From Ampelomyces quisqualis (taxonomy: Eukaryota; Ascomycota; Dothideomycetes; Pleosporales; Phaeosphaeriaceae), in the NCBI GenBank assembly GCA_018398575.1, contig JAGTXZ010000006.1, forward strand, positions 1,054,001 through 1,118,000: DNA of 64,000 nt, given 5' to 3'. Below, piece by piece: positions 10,832 through 22,385 of this stretch; the first letter of the stretch is position 1; each line of letters begins with the position of its first letter. The notes beneath the pieces were generated by a model that saw only the letters and a list, made by a program, of their open reading frames with translations, was not told the origin of the DNA and did not search any database. The position numbers and the translations under genes were made by a program.

Positions 10832-10912
10832 ACTCTCCTCCTCCTCGCTTGATTCCTCGGCGTCTGATTCCGATACTGGGAGGACGCTAACATGTCCTTG
10901 TTCTATGCTTGA

Positions 10913-11434
10913 TTAGCGCAGTCGAGATGAAGTGATTGAAGATGAAAGCATGCCTTCTTCATCTCTGTGCAGCGCGTGGTCAATAGCATCGTGCGTTCCC
11001 ATTGAAAAGGCGCGTTGTGTCTCGTCGTTTGGTTTGCCATGATATTGAGCTACCGCTCTGTTCTGCTGCGCCGCGTCGTCGAGGGTGAGCGTGCTTTGTT
11101 TTCTCTCTAGTACTTCCTCTTCCTCTTCCTCTTCCTCTTCCTCTTCCTCTTCCTCTTCCTCTTTCTGTTCTTCTTCTTCTTCTTTTTTCTCTTCCCCTTC
11201 CCCCGAGTCCACTCGCACACTACACCCTTCCGAGCCCTCCACATCCAAACTCTCCCTCTTGATCCGACTCTGCCGCCTCGTCGTTGGCGACATACTAGGC
11301 CGTACAGAAAGTCTTGGCTGGTACTGGTTACATGTAACGTCCTTGTTCGGCCAAGGATCGCGATCGGGCGGGTCAGTGTCTGCGCGCAGACACGAGAAGC
11401 GGAAGAGTGTGGAGAGGAAGGTTATTAGAGACAT
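10913..11434 (-). CDS. Acidic low-complexity hypothetical protein
   Basis: An open frame of about 173 aa from an ATG at 11434 (MSLITFLSTLFRFSCLRA). The start is hydrophobic, then polar, followed by a near-pure glutamate tract encoded by a GAG/GAA hexanucleotide repeat, and a tail with DDAAQQNRAVAQYHGKPNDE. I do not recognise the family. It is in the same frame as the Rpb12-like open frame, separated only by TAA. It may be an independent small gene, or its 3' end may be an intron of an extended upstream exon of the Rpb12-like gene. Codon content looks coding outside the repeat. Confidence 0.4.
   Translation of the reverse strand: MSLITFLSTLFRFSCLRADTDPPDRDPWPNKDVTCNQYQPRLSVRPSMSPTTRRQSRIKRESLDVEGSEGCSVRVDSGEGEEKKEEEEEQKEEEEEEEEEEEEEEEEVLERKQSTLTLDDAAQQNRAVAQYHGKPNDETQRAFSMGTHDAIDHALHRDEEGMLSSSITSSRLR
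11113..11163. repeat. Hexanucleotide microsatellite encoding poly-Glu
   Basis: About eight tandem copies of a TTCCTC-type unit on the plus strand. On the minus strand they read as alternating GAG/GAA codons in the acidic hypothetical ORF, and are followed by a TTC-rich run to about 11190. The repeat is a likely length polymorphism. Confidence 0.85.
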
Positions 11435-11721
11435 GTTTTTTTGGCGGATTGTTATTGGAGCTTGGATTTGTGAACAAAGAATATGATTTGGAAATGTGGT
11501 GGTTTGGGGGGCGGAAGAACAAAGGGTTTGGGGGACGGAAAGGCATGGTGGTCTGGAGGGTTGCATTCCGCGGCGAAATGGGATAGTGTTGGCATGGTAC
11601 TGGATTAGGGCAATGCTAGTGATGGAAGATGCGATGATGAAATGTGTGATGTATGCTTTTGTTAAAAGAAAATGCTATATTGTACAAAGACAGTCAAGCA
11701 GTCGTGACTGTGACCGTGGAA

Positions 11722-13064
11722 TCATTTCTTTTCGATGATTTCCTCGATATCCCTCTTGGCTTCGCCCTTGTACGCAAGCCAAGCTGCGAGTGCAATAAAA
11801 GACCCAAACCCGCTGGCCATGATCATCCTACCTCTGAAACCTTGTTTTCTCTTGAGTGTCTCGTCGCCGCCCAAAATGACCACAGCCTTCTTCAACCATG
11901 TGTATTCCAACCCGCTGTAAATAGTAGTGCTTGCTACTATAGCAGACATGCCCTGCACTATGGTCTTAACACCCGCCTCGCCGCCCAGTGCATCTTGAAC
12001 CCACAAAAGAACACCACCCGCTGCAGATAAAGTCGCCGTGGGGTCGTGCAGGAGGTTCGTGCAAAGCAAAGTACCGAGTAACGTGAGCTGTAAGAAGGTG
12101 TTGAACTTGGAGATTCCAGTAGGATGTACCTCAGCGCTAGGAAGGCTAAAGTCCCAGTACCTTGCCATGGTCTTGGGTGCTGGTAGCGACGCAAAACGGT
12201 AGTATAATGCTGAGATGGCTAGACTGACATCGCGTCCGAGAATGAGCGCGAAGAGTGGCATGGGAAGACTGCCGTTGACCGCGAGACAAGTGATCAAGGT
12301 CGTCATCAGGAATTTGTCGGCCATGGGGTCAACGACGCTGCCGACAACGGTCTGAAGCTTCCACTTGCGCGCTATCCAGCCGTCAAGAAGATCTGAAACT
12401 GCCGCGTAGGTGAAGAGGGAGAAGGCATATAAGTGCTGGTTGTGGATAATGAGGTATCCAACCATTGGTGTTGCGATTAGGCGAGTAAGGGTGAGCAAGT
12501 TCGGCAGGTTGTAGATGTTTTCATGTTTGGTATTGTCAATTTTGAGCCTCGACTTGAGAGTGGAGGCAAATTTGGCGGTCTTTGTTGGGAGTGGTTCATT
12601 CTAGCATGTATCAGCATGATGTGCGCTCCAGCGGTAATATCAGTTTGTGTGCCGCCGCGCGTTTACTTCACAGGAAGCCAAGAATAATCCGAGTCGCATA
12701 TGTTACTGACAGGTCGTCCAGCGACTATCGCGAATGCACAGACTCGGCAAACTCTAGGAGCACAGATGCGACCTACCTGTAGTAGTTTTGGAGACGACGA
12801 AGCTGTATCTTCTGGTCTTGCGTTCCTGATACCTGAAGTACTGGACGCTCCCGCTCTCTGCACATGCAATATGCGACTTCTTTGTAAAGTCTTGGGCGCG
12901 CTGCTATATAGTGAAGTGCCTTTGCGAAGCGACGAACAAGAAGCACGTGAGCAAACAGGCCGTAAGCGTTGGCTTATCTGTGGAACGCGCGAAACGAGTC
13001 CCCGACCACAAAGTGAAGACAGAGCATGGACGGATGTAGCTGAGGGTATCATAGAAGCAGCCAT
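11722..13064 (-). CDS. CRD1: Mitochondrial cardiolipin synthase (CDP-alcohol phosphotransferase)
   Basis: Condenses CDP-diacylglycerol with phosphatidylglycerol to give cardiolipin in the inner mitochondrial membrane. Two exons, 13064-12777 and 12600-11722, give about 388 aa; the intron has donor GTAGGT and acceptor CTAG with phase 0 on both sides. The first exon encodes an Arg/Ser-rich N-terminus without acids (MAASMIPSATSVHALSSLCG), a mitochondrial presequence. The catalytic CDP-alcohol phosphotransferase motif is complete: DLLDGWIARKWKLQTVVG followed by SVVDPMADK, i.e. D-x2-DG-x2-AR-x8-G-x3-D-x3-D. The opening NLPNLLTLTRLIATP segment and several hydrophobic helices fit Crd1 better than Pgs1 or choline/ethanolamine phosphotransferases. 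The tail is basic and charged (EAKRDIEEIIEKK). Confidence 0.93.
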
Positions 13065-13490
13065 AGATGACGACGATTACGATTGGTGCCTCATGTGATG
13101 TCAGTCGACGGTGGGCGGAGGCTGTTTCTCGGGGTAAAATGTTGCCAAGTCCGCTTAATAGCACATCAAAAAAAAACAGCAGTCGCACAGGCTCTTTCTG
13201 CATCCAACCTCACTCAGTGTCTACCAAATCCACCATGGTCACCACAGCATTCGACTGCATCAACTGAGTATCCAACTTGAAGTTGATACAGCCGGGATTA
13301 ACCATGTTATTAAGCAAGAGATAAATCGGCTACTTGCACGCGACGAGGTGTTTCCAATATTCAACTGAAATCGTCTCAACCCGAACTTTTCCCATCTCGT
13401 GGAAGGTCTGGCGTGTTGCGTAGTTGAAGAAGCTCCGTAATTTCCTTAGATTAGTCTTCAGGGTTCTTGCAGCCAACGAGCACAGGCTGT
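13065..13490. other. Intergenic region upstream of CRD1
   Basis: Contains the CRD1 promoter side. I see no supported gene, RNA or repeat. Confidence 0.4.
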
Positions 13491-14230
13491 TCACGCGCTA
13501 ACGCTGCAGGACGAAGGAGGCTCTGCGTTCCACGGCAAAGCATTGTTGAGAGCAAGCAGAGTGGTTCGAATTCGCGCAAAAGCATACCGATTCAAAGTCT
13601 CTTCAATAGCACCAAGCTGGATTTCACGATCACGACCCACAACGAAACCGCAAAATCTTCCTGGGATACGGCAACGATTCATCGCGGCCTTGATTCCTCC
13701 TGTTCAATGGGCATACATGCTCGACTGGAATTATTTTTAACTCGCTGGAGAGCTGTTTATTCGACTATGACATCGCCGAACTTGACCGCCAGCTGATGTT
13801 TGAACCGCATGGGGAGTACTTCTGCGATACGACTCGTTTGATCCCCAAGATTCGGATTTCCACTTGCGCCTTGAAGTGATCAAGATTGTAGGGCTCGACA
13901 TGTAGAGCGAGCGAATCCGGAACCCTAGCACAGACTTAATGCTGGAATCACAACGAGAGCCAACAGCGTCTTCTGGAACTAAGCCTCCGATTCGATTCGA
14001 CCGTGCGGAAGCACCTCGAAGAACTTGGGCAGTCGCGTCTCACTTTGGAGGAATAAGCTTGCATCGAAAGCTCGCTGTGGTATATGTATTCGTGGACCGG
14101 GAAAGCCATGATTACCAATTGATTAGTCTACCAGCGTTGCCTGACGCAATCACCGATCTCGATCGAATGCTGGCACGGCCCGCTATCCCCTCCTTCTACC
14201 GACGAATGCCGAGCGACTCAGCATAAAGTT
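13491..14230 (-). pseudogene. Decayed coding-like stretch, family unknown
   Basis: Minus-strand translation gives coding-looking peptides that jump between frames: FLQSETRLPKFFEVLPHGRI around 14000-14040, then SLALHVEPYNLDHFKAQVEI around 13860-13910, then RIAEVLPMRFKHQLAVKFGD ending in TAA around 13750-13840, and a further 63-codon open frame at 13682-13491. Stops and frame changes separate them, and no introns with good splice motifs connect them. I do not recognise the family. The best reading is a degenerated gene; a multi-intron gene of unknown family remains possible. Confidence 0.35.
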
Positions 14231-17200
14231 TAGCCCTGCTGTGCTTGGGTCATGTGTCGTGCAGCAAGAACAATCATCGATGCTCGGTACGAAGTAGGCA
14301 AGGTTCGTCTGCGACAGCCATCAAAAAAAGCTCTTCCAGGGTGCCTCAAACAGCTCCCCAAGTGAAAAAAAGCCACGGACCCGAAAATCTACGTTGAAAA
14401 ATGGCGCAGGTCTAGAAGAAACTCTACTTGGGTCTCTAGAGTTTAGAGTCCCACGCCGCGCCCTTGAGGCGCAAACGCCGTGACCTCCGTATCCAACTAG
14501 CTTGGAAACTACCAGCGCCTTTGGGTAGTTTTTTCCAGGGTCTTTGTCAACAGGAGTCTGGAGTCTGTCCAAAGTGCCATTATTTCCGGTGGGTCAAAAC
14601 AGATTGGCGGAGATCCCCCGCCACGCAGCAATCGCTGCCAGGGATCATTGTACAGTTTGTATGCTGCTAATTTATCCGAAACTCCCGAGCGAGTCTGATA
14701 CACAGGCTCGAATCGAAGATCGTCGGCCTCAAACACGCCCGTATGCCGCTGCTTCGATCGCACTATGGTAGTTTGTCTGTGGTGATGGACAAGCCAAAAT
14801 CAGGTGGTCGGATACATACTCGTGCTGTGAGCACGGGATTTGTGTTTATGGTTGTCGGGTCGGGTCCTGAGGACCCCCTTTCCTTACGACGTCGGCGAGT
14901 CGCGGCCGCCAGCCGCGCATCCGCCCACGATTACGGAGCTTTTGCCAAATGTCAAGAAGGGCAAAAGGAGAGGTCTGCCGAAATCAACATGCACGATGAC
15001 CAAACAGTGGCGAAGCGAAGCCAGCTTGTCTCTGAATACAAATGGCAGTGTCGGCAACCAGATTGGGAATCAAGGAGAGATGGTTGTGTGTCAGGAGTGG
15101 CCGGTGCGTCCCACTAAGGCAGGTACAGAAGTTGACCATGCCGAGTCGTGATGTTGCTCCGTCCACTGCGCTCCATTTGTGCCTTCCAGTTCCTGAGCAG
15201 CTGCACGGGTTTGTTTTTGGCAACGGGAATGCATGTTTCACGGCAACGCACCAGGCGTTCACAAGCGCATCGTGCGGGATTGGCTTTCAAGATCGAGTGC
15301 GCAGAGTTTCGGGCAGAAACTTTGTGTCTGCTAGGAATAGCGTCTGCTCGTCTCCCGGCGAGAGCTGCCTGTACCGGCGGAAGGTCTGGAATCTCGACTG
15401 CGGCTAGAGGTCTAGTCTGATGAGACAAGAAAGCTAACGTGTACGCTCGGTGGCTGCAGTGTCCGAAAGCAGGGAATCTGCGAGCTGCCAAATCTGACAG
15501 GGCGGAGATGGGCTGCTGTCACCTGTGACGAGCAGCATCCATATGCATGGAGGAGCGGATGACGGCAGAAGACGACATTTTGGCAACGGGCGCTTGCAAG
15601 CGAGAGGCAGGCTCACGGAAAGCCTCTGATTCGGCGAGGCGAGTTGGAGCAGAGACGGCTAGGGCTCAACGGCTAGGCAAAAGAAAAGCTGAAACGGCTT
15701 CTGCCGCCTTACTGGCTTGCGATTAGAGCGTCACGCCCAGCAGAGCGATTCGGTAGCGGGGGCTGGTAGTGCTGAGATGACAGCGCCAGAAGCAAGTTGG
15801 CCGAGGCCGAGGCGCGTGTTTCAGGAGACAGATGCAACCATGCCGCATGCGCAGCGCTCGTTCTGCTGGTTCCTGCATACAGGCCTGAGGCTGGTTGGTG
15901 CGCCACTGCAGAAGGGAATTGAGTTCGAGGCTGGATGGCGCACGTGGAGGCCGCCTTCGCGTGATGCGCCCGCGACGTGCAGGTGTCGTTCTGGAGTCGA
16001 GGAGCGTCACTCGGTAGTAAAGCTAGTAGATGACTAGCCGGCTATGGACCGTCATGTCGCGGATAGGGCTTCTGGCCGGGCGGCGTGGGCGAGAGCCAGA
16101 GAGTGATGCGTCATGTGATACGTCATGTGATGCCCACCCTGTGCAACGAGGCATTGCAGACGCGTGGGTAGAGTTGCGAGCCGAGATATAAAATACGAGA
16201 CATACGTGTATAGTTGCTCTGGTGTACTAATCGGTGGTATGGTATGCCGGAAACAAGTCTGCCGGTATCGCGCACAGACTGATTTTGGGCTGTTCCTGCC
16301 TGGACTTGAAGCTACCCGCCTGTATCTGTACCACCTGTATCTATCGGTTTCGATCTGTTTCACTTGGTGTCGAGTTTGTGATGATGCCTGGACGCCCTCG
16401 ACACGATGCACAGTGAAATGATGTGGGGGTGAGCTAGCTGAGAACGAGCCGACTGCTGATATGGCGGTGGTTCTGGACGGATCTGATCCGCCTATGGATC
16501 CCAACCTGTCACTCTCTTTCCTATATAGTGCTAGTGCCTATACAATACGCTACGCCTGCATCGATTCGTATGGTATGCTATACCATACGGTATACACAGG
16601 GCTCTTGACCTCGTACACGGTACACTAACAACTCTGGGCGTGGGCGGCGAGTCGGCGACCCGGGCTGGAGAGGCCAAGTTGGAAGCAAGCAAGACCCGAG
16701 GTGCGAAGACCAACTCGATCAACTAGACGAACTCTGTATACTGGGCGGGTCCAGCGTGTGATGCTTTGGTGCAAGCGACGTGATGGCGGCGCGGCGCTAG
16801 GTTCGGCGAGGCAGGCAAAGGGCAGGCGCGACTCGCCACAGCCAAACTGCTGAATACCTAGGTCGAGCAGGCACTGCATCTGCCCACCTCAACACCACAC
16901 CACCTCACCACCTCACCTCCTCACCTCCTCAGCACCACCGCCAGCGCCAGCACACCCGCCTGCACGGCCGTCCCGCGAGTCGCCCAGTCCCCCGTCGCCG
17001 CTTGCTCAATTGGCCGTGCCCCGCCGCCCAGACCACGTCGCTGACTTGCAAAAGCGCGGGCCAGGAATAGAGTATTCTAAAACCCACTAAGCTCCTGTTT
17101 CACAGCGCCCTCCGACACCTAAAGCTGCCGCTGCCCCCTCGCAGTTGTGTTTCGCATCCCCAAAGCCCTACCCTTCACCACGCCCCGGCTTCTTGACGTC

Positions 17201-17426
17201 GTCGAGACTGCTCTACCCCGAGGCAGGCCCTCGATACCTTTATTATCCTCTTCAACACATCTACTCGTGCCGCCTCTCTCTCGCTTTGCGCCGCTCTTTT
17301 CAGTATCCAATCTGGCAGGCCCTGACCCCACGACCGCTCTCCTGCCGCCCGCCCGCCATTGCGCCGCTTGCTACGTCGGAGGTGCCCAACTTCAAACACC
17401 ACGCCAGCATCGTGTCGCAGCCCACC
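14231..17426. other. Long gene-free region, STE12 upstream
   Basis: About 3.2 kb without a gene I can support. It includes several open frames of 90-150 codons on both strands that lack recognisable content, direct repeats of a GTCATGTGAT-type element near 16105-16130, a perfect 10-bp inverted repeat at 16567-16589, and a CACCT/CACCA-rich run at about 16890-16950. The last 300 bases are C/T-rich and probably form the promoter and long 5' leader of STE12. Large intergenic regions upstream of developmental regulators are common in filamentous fungi. Confidence 0.5.
16567..16589. repeat. Perfect inverted repeat, 10-bp arms
   Basis: The arms CGTATGGTAT and ATACCATACG flank a three-base spacer GCT. 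It lies about 0.84 kb upstream of the STE12 start and could be an operator-like dimer site or a hairpin. No function can be assigned from sequence. Confidence 0.7.
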
Positions 17427-19834
17427 ATGTACCCATCTGCCCACCACGCCCAGATGCCGCCGCCCCAGGCACGGTCTGTCGCACCCGAGACTTTTCTATT
17501 AGACCACGACGCGCAGCAAAGCCTCCCGCCGGACAGCGTCGTCGCCCTCCAGCAGGTCGATAATCGTATGTGCCTGCTTCCAACCCCAGTGCAGCCGCGC
17601 TTTGAACACGGCTGCTGCATTGCATATCTGTTTCCTCTGCTGACCCCCTGCCGCAGTCAAATATTTTCTCATCTCGGCCCCAGTGGACTGGCAAGCCGAT
17701 CAGTACATCCGCAGGTTTCTCCTGCCCACGGGTGAATATGTTTCCTGCGTGCTATGGTGAGTTTGCTTCACATGTCAACCACCCCATGCACCTTCGCTCA
17801 ACTGACGCCGTGCAGGAACAACCTCTTTCACATCTCGGGAACAGACATTGTCCGATGCCTTTCCTTCCGATTCCAGGCCTTTGGCCGCCCGGTCAAGAAC
17901 TCGAAGAAGTTCGAAGAGGGCATTTTCTCAGACCTGCGCAACCTCAAGTCCGGTACTGATGCGTCGCTCGAAGAGCCAAAGAGCGCATTCCTTGACTTTC
18001 TCTACAAGAACAACTGCATTCGAACACAAAAGAAGCAAAAGGTCTTTTACTGGTACAGCGTTCCCCATGACCGCCTGTTTCTCGATGCTCTGGAGCGCGA
18101 CCTCAAGCGCGAGAAGATGGGCCAAGAAGCCACCACCATGGCCGTGAGCGAGCCAGCTCTTTCTTTCGAGTTCGACTCATCACAATCGCTCTTCGAGCAG
18201 CTCACCAAGGCACAACAAACAAACTCGTCTTCATTCAACAACAATGTCCAATCCTATTCCAACACCACATCGCCAGACATGCGCGGAATGGAGGGATCCA
18301 TGCCCCCACCGACCATGGTGCCGCCCCCTCAACCCATGCCTCAGATGCAGCAAATGCCGCAAATGCAGCAGCAGCCTCTTCACGACGATCCCATGGCTCA
18401 GTACCACCAGCAAATGTCGATGCCACCGACGATGCAGAACACTGTGGTCAAGAGCCGGGAACAGCGCGAATTCAGTGCACATGTGCAGTACGACCGCAAT
18501 GGCATTCCACTGTCGCAGGTCCACCAGCGACACAGCTCTATGCCCGCCTACATGGAGTACTCGCCTGCACCGTCATTTGTCTCTTCACACTACGAAGACT
18601 ACAGCACTCGCGGCATGTCTTTTGAGCCATTGACACCGCCACAGCACCAGATTAGCCTCGGGCCTGAGCCTGCCTACATTGCCAATGAGGACACTGGCCT
18701 GTACAGCGCGATTCCCGATCTCCCCATTCCAAACAACTTCAACCCATTGATGAACATTCCTCCATCGAACCTCATGGGCCCTGGATATCCTGGCGTGTCG
18801 AGGCCGTTTCCACCCGGCAACGTCTACTCGGTCATTGAAGGTTCCCCAACCTACAAGCAGCGCAGACGGCGCTCGTCCCTTTCGGCTTCCGGTATTGCTG
18901 CCGTAGTCAACGCAGCCGGCAACGCTCATCAAGCCCACCGTCCCAGTGAGCTGAGGCGGTCCATGTCAAGGTCAGTTGTGCCTGTGCCCGAGGCTGATGA
19001 ATCTGCGCACAACTCGCCAAACAGCGCCAACGGTGCAGGCTACTCTCAGGTCAAGCCTGAATTCAAGCCCCACCTTGACATCTCGCGACAAGGCACACCA
19101 CTACAGACTGTCGAGGAGAGCCCAGAAGCACAACACGCCATGCTGCACAACGACGATCTCAACACCATGGTCAACGGTGAGCTTTTCGATATGCCCCTGC
19201 AGCACAGCGCCCTCGCTCGCGCCGCAGGCGCTGCACCCGTCTATCGGCGCGCCCGCAGTGCCACCATGATGGAGATTGGCCCATACCCACAAAAATCGCA
19301 CTCGTGCCCAATCCCAACCTGTGGTAGGCTGTTCAAGAGATTAGAGCACCTCAAGAGGTAAGCGCCCGCAATTTCCCCATGTTTTTTATTCCCGTCGTAC
19401 AACGGTTGGATGCCGCTCCACGGCTATTTTTGTTTTTGCGTAGACGCTGACTGGGCGCTTAGACACGTGCGCACCCACACACAAGAACGACCATACGTTT
19501 GCCCGCTGTGCAACAAAGCTTTCTCGCGCTCGGACAACCTTGCCCAGTAAGTAACGCCATATCGTCCAACCAATTTCCGTATGCTAATTACGTTGACAGA
19601 CATCGTCGCACACATGAGCCTCGTGCTGATGGGGAGCCGCTGAGCGACTTCCAAGAGGACGATCTCGAAGGCGACGAGGACCACCTCCACTCGCTCGAAG
19701 AAGACTCGCCCGAATCTGGCAACGATTACCTGTCGCTTTCCCACCACGGCGGGTTGACCGATCTGCCAGGACAGGTGCTCGGAATGACATCCATGGCACC
19801 GCCTCAACAGCTCATGGCTGGCAGCCACTATTGA
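17427..19834 (+). CDS. STE12: Transcription factor Ste12 (homeodomain-like plus C2H2)
   Basis: Target of the Fus3/Kss1-type MAP kinase cascade controlling mating and invasive or appressorial growth. Five exons are inferred: 17427-17565, 17657-17756, 17816-19357, 19463-19546 and 19600-19834, giving 699 aa, near the usual 690-710 for filamentous fungi. The STE homeodomain-like DNA-binding region spans roughly residues 45-160 ([60 protein letters not shown]). A long Met/Gln/Pro-rich regulatory middle follows. Two C2H2 fingers lie near residues 575-630: [19 protein letters not shown] and [17 protein letters not shown], each cut by a short intron with good GTAAG donors. The filamentous-fungal form with C-terminal fingers differs from the yeast form, which lacks them. 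The frame is open upstream of 17427 but has no earlier ATG. Confidence 0.97.
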
Positions 19835-21149
19835 CCACTGACCGACCTCCACCTGACCATCAATCTGACGACGTCGCACAACGCGAAATGAGCATTTGAC
19901 GCCCCGGGGCGCATCTAGATGACATGCTGTTTTTCTCTTTTAAACCTCCCTTTGTGATCTTTTTTAATTTTTCTACAACAATCCGCTTCTGGTTTTCTTG
20001 TGTGTGCATAGCTTTGCATACAGTTTTGTTTTTTTTGGTCGCTTGAATGCGTGGTGGTTACACTGGATGTTCGGTTAGAACATCCGCATCACGACCTATG
20101 AACACGAAGTTCTTTTCCTTTTCTTCTTTTCCCCTTGCTCGAGCGCTGTTGTCCGCCTTTTACCGTCTTTGTCTTCTCCGCATCGCTTGAAAAAGTTATC
20201 GGGCGTACGCACATCATCTGGTGTGGCCTTTCCGACGCTGGCATGCGAGCGCTTCCCGCCGCAATTTTTTCTTTTTGGTCTGTTGATACTCCCTGTGGAT
20301 AGGCATGAGGTACTGGTCAGGAAGAAGACGTCATTCAAGACTGTTTTGTGTATATACCATTAACTCAAATGCAAACTGCGTACGCGCAACTTTAAGACTT
20401 CTTGATCCTGCCGTGGTTGATTGATGTTCAAAACAATTCGGTTGGTATTTATGATTTGAAACACGATTTTATTTTTTCCCCGTCTGCTCCATCTCTTGTG
20501 CGCGCATTTGAGTAGAGAAATCTGTTGGTGGTTGACATGTGGGCTTGGTTGTGTTGGACATGTTCACGTTATATGTTCACGTTATATGTTCACGTTATAT
20601 GTTCACGTTATGTGTTCTCGTTAAATGTTCACGTTATACATGGCCCTGCTCGAGCGTTCTTGCACACGCAACGCTAGACCTTGTCCAAGGCACGAAAGAG
20701 CATCAACAGTGCTTGTCCCACGAGATACCTGACGACTCTATTTCTCTGTCCGCACTACAGTTCGTCGCGTCGAGTAGGTAGTCTTTTTCGTGTGAGATTC
20801 ACTTGCGCTGCAACGTTTAACCGGAGAGAGGCGTCGTCGTCCTTGGTGCCACACCATTGGTGTCTGTGCCGCTTTTTGGTTGGCCGAGATATTTTGTGCT
20901 CTCTTGTTGGCGTGGGATAGCGGGAGAAATGCAGTGGAATGGTCGTTTGAAACTTGCAGGATCTTTGCGACGCTTGCTATGCGCAATCAAGAGGCTGCGC
21001 TGACAGCCCCACGCTAGGAAATCGCGGTGCGTACAGGGTGAAAACACGCGGGAGAGTGGGTCTAGAGAGACGAATCAATGTGTGTTTGAGGTGTTGTGTT
21101 CGCTAGCACGACAATTCAGACTTGCACACTTGTGCACAACTTGTGCTTT
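19835..21149. other. Convergent 3' spacer STE12/RAD14 with minisatellite
   Basis: About 1.3 kb between two convergent genes. It should contain the STE12 3' untranslated region (T-rich runs at 19920-20040) and the RAD14 terminator. A 13-bp minisatellite occupies 20560-20637. I see no supported gene. Confidence 0.5.
20560..20637. repeat. 13-bp minisatellite, six copies
   Basis: Unit ATGTTCACGTTAT repeated six times; the fifth copy is diverged (GTGTTCTCGTTAA). It is in the spacer between STE12 and RAD14 and is likely variable in length between isolates. Confidence 0.92.
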
Positions 21150-22385
21150 TTAAAATTCCAGCTCCTCAACCTCCATTGAGCATTCCTCGCATCTCTTCTT
21201 CGTCATTCCTGTTTCCGGGTCTAACACGCTCCTTCCCCATTCATGCTCATGCTTGTCATACCGCCCCTTGATCTTCTGTCCGAATTGTACATCTGCACTA
21301 CTCCCCAGCCGTGCTCGCTTGTACGCCTCCACTCTCGTCCGCTTCTTCAAATCGTCGAGCTTGTTCTTGAACTTCTTCTCTTTCCGCGCTTTACTGACTT
21401 GTCGCCGCTTCTCGTACTCGTCATCCAAAGCTTCCGGCGACCCCCACTTTGCTGGACTGAAAGCGTAGGCTTCGACTTGTAATCGCAAGAACAGCTGCAT
21501 AGCGTGGAAAGATTGTTTGTGGGGATTCGGGCGCTCGAGATGGGGCAATAGATCTTCATCTTTGAGTTCGGGGTCGGTGAGGAGGTAATCGTCGCGTGCT
21601 TCGGTTTTGGTGAGGAGGGAGTATTTGTCCGGTTCTTTCTCTTTGCAGACATTGCATACGCTTATGCCGAATATGTCTTGCCATTTCCAGTCTATTTCGA
21701 GACTGTTGCACTCTCGACATTTGCCTTTGACGTCTCGCTTGCCGTCACCGTATTTGCCCTTGAACGTCCCGTTCTCAACTTCCGCGTTTTCCGATGCTTC
21801 GAGCAAAGCAGCTTCTTCGTCCTCTTCCTCTTTGCCGTTTATCGTGTTTAAGATGGATATTCCGGGCTCAAAAGGTCCGGCTCGGTTGGCACGTAATTTC
21901 CGACGTATGCGCTCCCTCTCCCATTCTGTAATAGTCATGCCTCCGGGCCTCGCTTCTTCCTTGGGCATTCCTTTCCACATAGCCTTATTATGCGGATCGT
22001 CTATAGTGTTCAGAAAACCACCTTTTGTGTCTGTCATCTTGCTGAAGTCGTAGTCGATAAACTCCGACCTGGCATACTTCTTCGCTGGTTGTATGTAATC
22101 GTTGGAAGGAGGCTGTATCATTCCATTCTGATCGCGCTTCTGAGGAGATGCAGCTGCGGCGTTGCGCAATTGTGTTGGCGCATTCGAGGCGGATATGGAC
22201 GAGTAATCGCGTTTTGCACCCGCGACTGGTGCTGGAGATGGTCTTGGTTGGGTTTGCTGTGCCGCAGCTTTGGCTTTCAGACGAGCGATCTCCATCTTGC
22301 GAATCTGCTCAGGCGTCGGGGGATTTGGTGGCAGCTTGCCAGCTGAGCGAGTCGCCCGTGGCGGCGTTCGTTGCCTGTCCGCCAT
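21150..22385 (-). CDS. RAD14: DNA repair protein Rad14/XPA
   Basis: Damage-verification scaffold of nucleotide excision repair. Single exon, 411 aa. The N-terminal third is disordered with an early basic helix (EQIRKMEIARLKAKAAA). The XPA zinc finger is present: KCRECNSLEIDWKWQDIFGI and VCNVCKEKEPDKYSLLTKTE, with four cysteines in C-x2-C...C-x2-C spacing. The DNA-binding domain continues through RDDYLLTDPELKDEDLLPHL and the basic helix PNPHKQSFHAMQLFLRLQVE to EALDDEYEKRRQ. A second Cys pair lies at the very C-terminus (RCEECSMEVEELEF). The gene is divergent to PTH1 with 504 bp between starts. Confidence 0.95.
   Translation of the reverse strand: MADRQRTPPRATRSAGKLPPNPPTPEQIRKMEIARLKAKAAAQQTQPRPSPAPVAGAKRDYSSISASNAPTQLRNAAAASPQKRDQNGMIQPPSNDYIQPAKKYARSEFIDYDFSKMTDTKGGFLNTIDDPHNKAMWKGMPKEEARPGGMTITEWERERIRRKLRANRAGPFEPGISILNTINGKEEEDEEAALLEASENAEVENGTFKGKYGDGKRDVKGKCRECNSLEIDWKWQDIFGISVCNVCKEKEPDKYSLLTKTEARDDYLLTDPELKDEDLLPHLERPNPHKQSFHAMQLFLRLQVEAYAFSPAKWGSPEALDDEYEKRRQVSKARKEKKFKNKLDDLKKRTRVEAYKRARLGSSADVQFGQKIKGRYDKHEHEWGRSVLDPETGMTKKRCEECSMEVEELEF

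Noticed and set aside
14690..14720. T-loop-like GGCTCGAATCG sequence suggesting a tRNA
   Set aside because: I could not pair an acceptor stem or D-arm around it; no tRNA gene is supported in the window.
14743..15151. Two overlapping plus-strand open frames (124 and 103 codons) with basic segments
   Set aside because: No recognisable motif, mutually exclusive frames, and no splice structure; insufficient support for a gene.
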